From: Candidatus Stahliibacteriota bacterium
Lineage (GTDB): Bacteria; Hydrothermota; Tepidihabitantia; SM23-42
NCBI GenBank assembly: GCA_030670605.1
Contig: DAOVBK010000058.1
Location: 1-7,904, forward strand
Direction: 5' to 3'
DNA: 7,904 nt
The notes under the pieces: generated by a model
Database searches by the model: none
What the model was told of the DNA's origin: nothing
The model's input: only the letters and a program-made list of their open reading frames with translations
Part shown: piece by piece, positions 5,172 through 7,904 of the stretch
How positions within the stretch are numbered: the first letter of the stretch is position 1
Layout: every line of letters starts with the position of its first letter
Translations under genes and position numbers: made by a program

Positions 5172-6185
5172 ATGCTTAGAGAATTAAGTGAATATATCGG
5201 CGTGAGCGGCGGAGAACAGAGCATTCGTGAGTTCATAAAAGAACAGATCAAGAAGGATGTAGATGAGATGATTGAGGATGCCTATGGTAACCTCATTGTT
5301 AGAAAGGGGAACGTTACATCGCCCCGGATACTCCTCACTGCCCACATGGATGAAGTGGGTTTCATTATCGTCGGCATAGAAAAAAGTGGGTTGCTTCGAT
5401 TTGCCACAATCGGGATAGCCCCGCAGGTACTGTATGCCAAGCGGGTTGTCATTGGAAAGAAGGCGGTTCCTGGCGTGATTGGGCACAAACCTGTACATCA
5501 GATCAAAATTGAGGAAACTGAGAAGTTATCAGAAACAAAAGACCTGTTTATTGATATTGGTGTTTCATCCAAAGAAGAAGCAAAGAAACATGTAGACATA
5601 GGTGAGTTGGGCACGTTTTGCACGGAATTTAGAGAGGTTGGCGACGCCATCTTTGGCAAGGCATTTGACGACCGCATCGGGTGCTACATGCTCATGCAGG
5701 TTCTGAAAAAGACTGATGTTCCGCTGCACTGCGCCTTTACGGTTCAGGAAGAAGCAGGTTTGCGGGGTGCGCGGATAGCTGCATACCGCGTTAACCCACA
5801 TGTTGCCATTGCCGTTGATGCGACTGCCTCGGGAGAATGGCCAGAAGAGAAGGATGTACCACTATATCCCGAGATCGGCAAAGGACCAGTGATAACGATC
5901 GCTGATCGGTCGCTCATATGTGATAAGGAGCTTGTTGCACTCCTTGAAAAAACCGCACAAAAGCATTCAATACCGTATCAGTTCAAGAAACCGATGATCG
6001 GAGGAACTGATGCAGGAGCAATACATCTTACCCGTCAGGGTGTGAGGGCTGTGGCGATGCAGACAGCTGCGCGCTACATACATTCGCCACTCTCGATCGC
6101 TAATAAAAAAGACATCAAGGCAGGGATAAAACTACTCATCAACAGTCTTGAGGAAATAGCACAGGAGGAGGCACATTGGAGTTAG
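5172..6185 (+). CDS. M42 family metallo-aminopeptidase (FrvX/CelM/TET-like), paralogue 1
   Basis: A 337-residue di-zinc (or cobalt) peptidase. M42 enzymes often form hollow dodecameric tetrahedra that trim short peptides in the cytoplasm. Metal and catalytic residues appear in order: H58 and D60 in AHMDEVG, bridging D166 in KAFDDRIG, general base E193 and ligand E194 in QEEAGLRGA, D216 in VDAT and H304 in YIHSP. The start LRELSEYIGVSGGEQSIREFI is the normal family N-terminus, so the ATG at 5172 is right although it has no ribosome binding site. After the final His the usual HSPxE glutamate is Ser308, unlike in the paralogue next door. Length is normal (about 330-360). The 3' end overlaps the next gene by 10 bp. 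Peptide preference cannot be read from sequence; old names such as endoglucanase M for this family should not be taken as function. Confidence 0.95.
   Translation: MLRELSEYIGVSGGEQSIREFIKEQIKKDVDEMIEDAYGNLIVRKGNVTSPRILLTAHMDEVGFIIVGIEKSGLLRFATIGIAPQVLYAKRVVIGKKAVPGVIGHKPVHQIKIEETEKLSETKDLFIDIGVSSKEEAKKHVDIGELGTFCTEFREVGDAIFGKAFDDRIGCYMLMQVLKKTDVPLHCAFTVQEEAGLRGARIAAYRVNPHVAIAVDATASGEWPEEKDVPLYPEIGKGPVITIADRSLICDKELVALLEKTAQKHSIPYQFKKPMIGGTDAGAIHLTRQGVRAVAMQTAARYIHSPLSIANKKDIKAGIKLLINSLEEIAQEEAHWS
6163..6178 (+). promoter_or_regulatory. Ribosome binding site and TTG start of the second M42 gene
   Basis: AGGAGG (6163-6168) lies 7 nt before TTG (6176-6178), inside the coding region of the first M42 gene. 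It fixes the start at a TTG codon: no ATG lies nearby in this frame, and the protein read from here begins exactly where the family N-terminus should. Confidence 0.85.
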
Positions 6186-7177
6186 CAAAAAGGCTCTGTG
6201 ATACGTACGGACCAGCTGGCCGCGAAGGTGCTGTCAGGGAACTGATTAAAGCCGAAATCAAGGACTATTGCACGGACATTGCAGTAGACCGTCTCGGAAA
6301 TCTCATTGCATACATACCTGCAAAGCGCAAGAACGCGGAAAAAATCATGCTCTGTGCACACATGGATGAGATCGGGCTTATTGTCACCTATGTCGACAAA
6401 AAAGGATTTTTGCGATTCACGAACATTGGCGGAATATTCACAGAACGTATTCTCTATGAGCGCGTCATTTTCGAAAATGGCGTGATTGGCGTTATCGGTG
6501 TTGAAACCAAACCAGAGACACCTAAGCAACCGCGCATGGACAATATGTATATTGACATTGGCGCCAAGAACCGGGAAGAGGCAGAGGCGATGGTCAGGAT
6601 CGGTGATATCGCTGCCTTTAGCCAGAATGCGATGGTTTTGAAAAAACGTTTGCTCGCCAAGGCACTTGATGATCGTATTGGGTGCTACTGCCTTATTGAG
6701 ACAATGAGAAAAATGAAATCACACAAGGATGACCTCTACTTTGTATTCACGGTGCAAGAAGAAGTCGGGCTCCGTGGTGCACGTACCGGCGCATACGCCA
6801 TTTCACCGACATATGCACTTGCTATTGATGTGACCGATACCGGCGATACACCAGAGTCGTCAAAGATGGCAGTCTCGATAGGAAGCGGTGTTGCCATCAA
6901 AGTGAAAGATAGCGGTTTTATTAGCAACCCTGTCGTCAAGGAGAACCTGGTTAGTTATGCACAAGAAGCAGACATTCCATACCAGCTTGAGATTCTTGAA
7001 CACGGTACAACTGATGCTGCAATGATCCAAGTCGTGAAACAAGGAGTACTGAGCGGTGTGCTTTCAATCCCGACGCGGTACATTCACTCGACAAATGAAT
7101 TGTGTGACCTTAGTGATATTGACGCGACAGTGCAGTTGTTGCTGCAGGTATGTAAAAAAGGTTTGTCTCCATCATGA
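6176..7177 (+). CDS. M42 family metallo-aminopeptidase, paralogue 2
   Basis: A 333-residue paralogue of the preceding gene with the full active site: H62 and D64 in AHMDEIG, D165 in KALDDRIG, E195 and E196 in QEEVGLRGA, D218 in IDVTDTGD and H304 in YIHSTNE with the conserved E308. The same cytoplasmic peptide-trimming role is expected. Translation begins at TTG behind a strong AGGAGG and overlaps the first gene by 10 bp in another frame, so the two should be made in linked amounts. The loops differ, for example HGTTDAA (276-282) against GGTDAGA (277-283) in the first paralogue, which suggests different substrate pockets or mixed assembly. The last codon is TGA at 7175-7177, sharing bases with the start of the next gene. 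Confidence 0.95.
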   Translation: MELAKRLCDTYGPAGREGAVRELIKAEIKDYCTDIAVDRLGNLIAYIPAKRKNAEKIMLCAHMDEIGLIVTYVDKKGFLRFTNIGGIFTERILYERVIFENGVIGVIGVETKPETPKQPRMDNMYIDIGAKNREEAEAMVRIGDIAAFSQNAMVLKKRLLAKALDDRIGCYCLIETMRKMKSHKDDLYFVFTVQEEVGLRGARTGAYAISPTYALAIDVTDTGDTPESSKMAVSIGSGVAIKVKDSGFISNPVVKENLVSYAQEADIPYQLEILEHGTTDAAMIQVVKQGVLSGVLSIPTRYIHSTNELCDLSDIDATVQLLLQVCKKGLSPS

Positions 7178-7904
7178 AAAAAGGATATTCCGTTGTCGTA
7201 ACGTCCACAGAATCTGGAACTTCGAAGTATTTTTTTCTTTCCCGAAAACAACTTTCAATAATCGCCGCGGTGGCAGGCATAATCGTTGTTCTTATCATCA
7301 TAGCAGTCATCAGTTACTCATCTGTTTACTACAGAGCAATGGAAGCGATCGTCTTGCGGAGGCGTAATGCAGAAATGGAGGTTGAGTTTGCGAAGCTTGA
7401 GGAGATACAAAAGAACCTTGAAATAGCAGAGGCACACAATCAACGTCTCCAGGTTATGCTCGGTGTTCAAGAATCGCCGCCACCGGTTGAACCAGTTACA
7501 CCGGAACAGAATCCTGAGTATACACAGAGGGTCAACATGATGGCACATAAAGAGAAGAACATACCGTCGGTGTTGCCAGCGCAAGGACAGATTTCCCGCA
7601 ATTTTAGTCGTGAACACCGTGGCATCGATATTGCAGCGCCACGATTCTCACCAGTCATTGCTGCTGCCTCAGGAGTAATACAGCAGACGGGTTGGGATAG
7701 CATTTTTGGGAATTACGTTACTATTAATCATGACATAAATTATTCTACGTTTTACGGTCATTTGCAGACGATTGCTGTGAGTAAGAATACTAACGTTGCG
7801 TGTGGTGAAGTCATTGGCACTGTTGGCTCGACAGGGAGATCAACATCGCCACATCTGCACTATGAAATTCGATTTCAACACAAGCCAGTTGAGCCGCTGG
7901 GGTA
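7174..7904 (+). CDS. Membrane-anchored M23 (LytM-type) peptidoglycan endopeptidase, 3' end beyond window
   Basis: 243 residues are visible. A short cytoplasmic head with K/R is followed by one membrane helix (about 27-50, AIIVVLIIIAVI-like), then a charged coiled coil (about 55-98, RRRNAEMEVEFAKLEEIQKN), a proline-rich linker (101-112) and the M23 domain from about 133. Zinc ligands H148 and D152 (HRGID) and H229, and catalytic H196 (YGH) and H227 (HLH), are all present, so the enzyme should be active, unlike the degenerate LytM activators. M23 enzymes cut peptide cross-links in the cell wall, so the domain acts outside the cytoplasmic membrane. Only the extreme C-terminus appears to be missing. 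The gene starts within the ATGA overlap with the second M42 gene; AAGG 12 nt upstream is weak, so translational coupling is likely. Confidence 0.93.
   Translation, partial: MKKGYSVVVTSTESGTSKYFFLSRKQLSIIAAVAGIIVVLIIIAVISYSSVYYRAMEAIVLRRRNAEMEVEFAKLEEIQKNLEIAEAHNQRLQVMLGVQESPPPVEPVTPEQNPEYTQRVNMMAHKEKNIPSVLPAQGQISRNFSREHRGIDIAAPRFSPVIAAASGVIQQTGWDSIFGNYVTINHDINYSTFYGHLQTIAVSKNTNVACGEVIGTVGSTGRSTSPHLHYEIRFQHKPVEPLG

Overview
The window comes from a bacterium. Bacterial sigma-70 type promoters, strong Shine-Dalgarno sequences, a rho-independent terminator and a membrane-anchored M23 cell-wall peptidase all point that way. One protein ends in what looks like a type IX secretion (Por) sorting domain. 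It sits beside a GTP-dependent PEP carboxykinase whose C-terminal part resembles the archaeal form of the enzyme. Together these suggest a member of the Bacteroidetes/FCB-like assemblage or a related uncultured candidate phylum (WOR-3-like lineages are one possibility). That placement is inference. There are no tRNA or rRNA genes, CRISPR arrays, transposases or phage genes.

Layout. The left two thirds (1-5081) is read on the minus strand and the right third (5172-7904) on the plus strand, from a 90-bp divergent intergenic region. The minus strand holds three blocks. (1) 5081-3717 carries a glycine-rich, probably secreted protein with a T9SS-like C-terminal domain, followed after 24 bp by a small zinc-ribbon protein. 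(2) 3562-1682 is a complete GTP-type PEP carboxykinase with its own promoter, a strong ribosome binding site and a strong terminator. (3) 1553-1 is a tight operon of an AhpD/carboxymuconolactone decarboxylase-like protein, a LUD-domain protein and a nitrilase-superfamily hydrolase cut by the window edge. It is driven by a perfect-consensus promoter overlapped by a palindromic putative operator.

The plus strand holds one operon: two paralogous M42 metallo-aminopeptidases whose genes overlap by 10 bp, then an M23 (LytM) endopeptidase gene that starts inside the stop codon of the second and runs off the window. Its promoter is a perfect TTGACA-N16-TATAAT ending 6 bp before the first ATG, so the first gene is predicted to be made from a leaderless mRNA.

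How the genes work together. The PEP carboxykinase is central metabolism (oxaloacetate/PEP interconversion). The M42 pair would trim peptides in the cytoplasm, and the M23 protein would cut peptidoglycan cross-links outside the membrane. The AhpD-LUD-nitrilase trio has no function I can name as a unit; redox or small-molecule metabolism is a guess. I see no defence or mobile system. The most interesting signals are the leaderless promoter, the palindrome on the AhpD-LUD-nitrilase promoter, and the glycine-rich repeat protein with its unusually short signal sequence.
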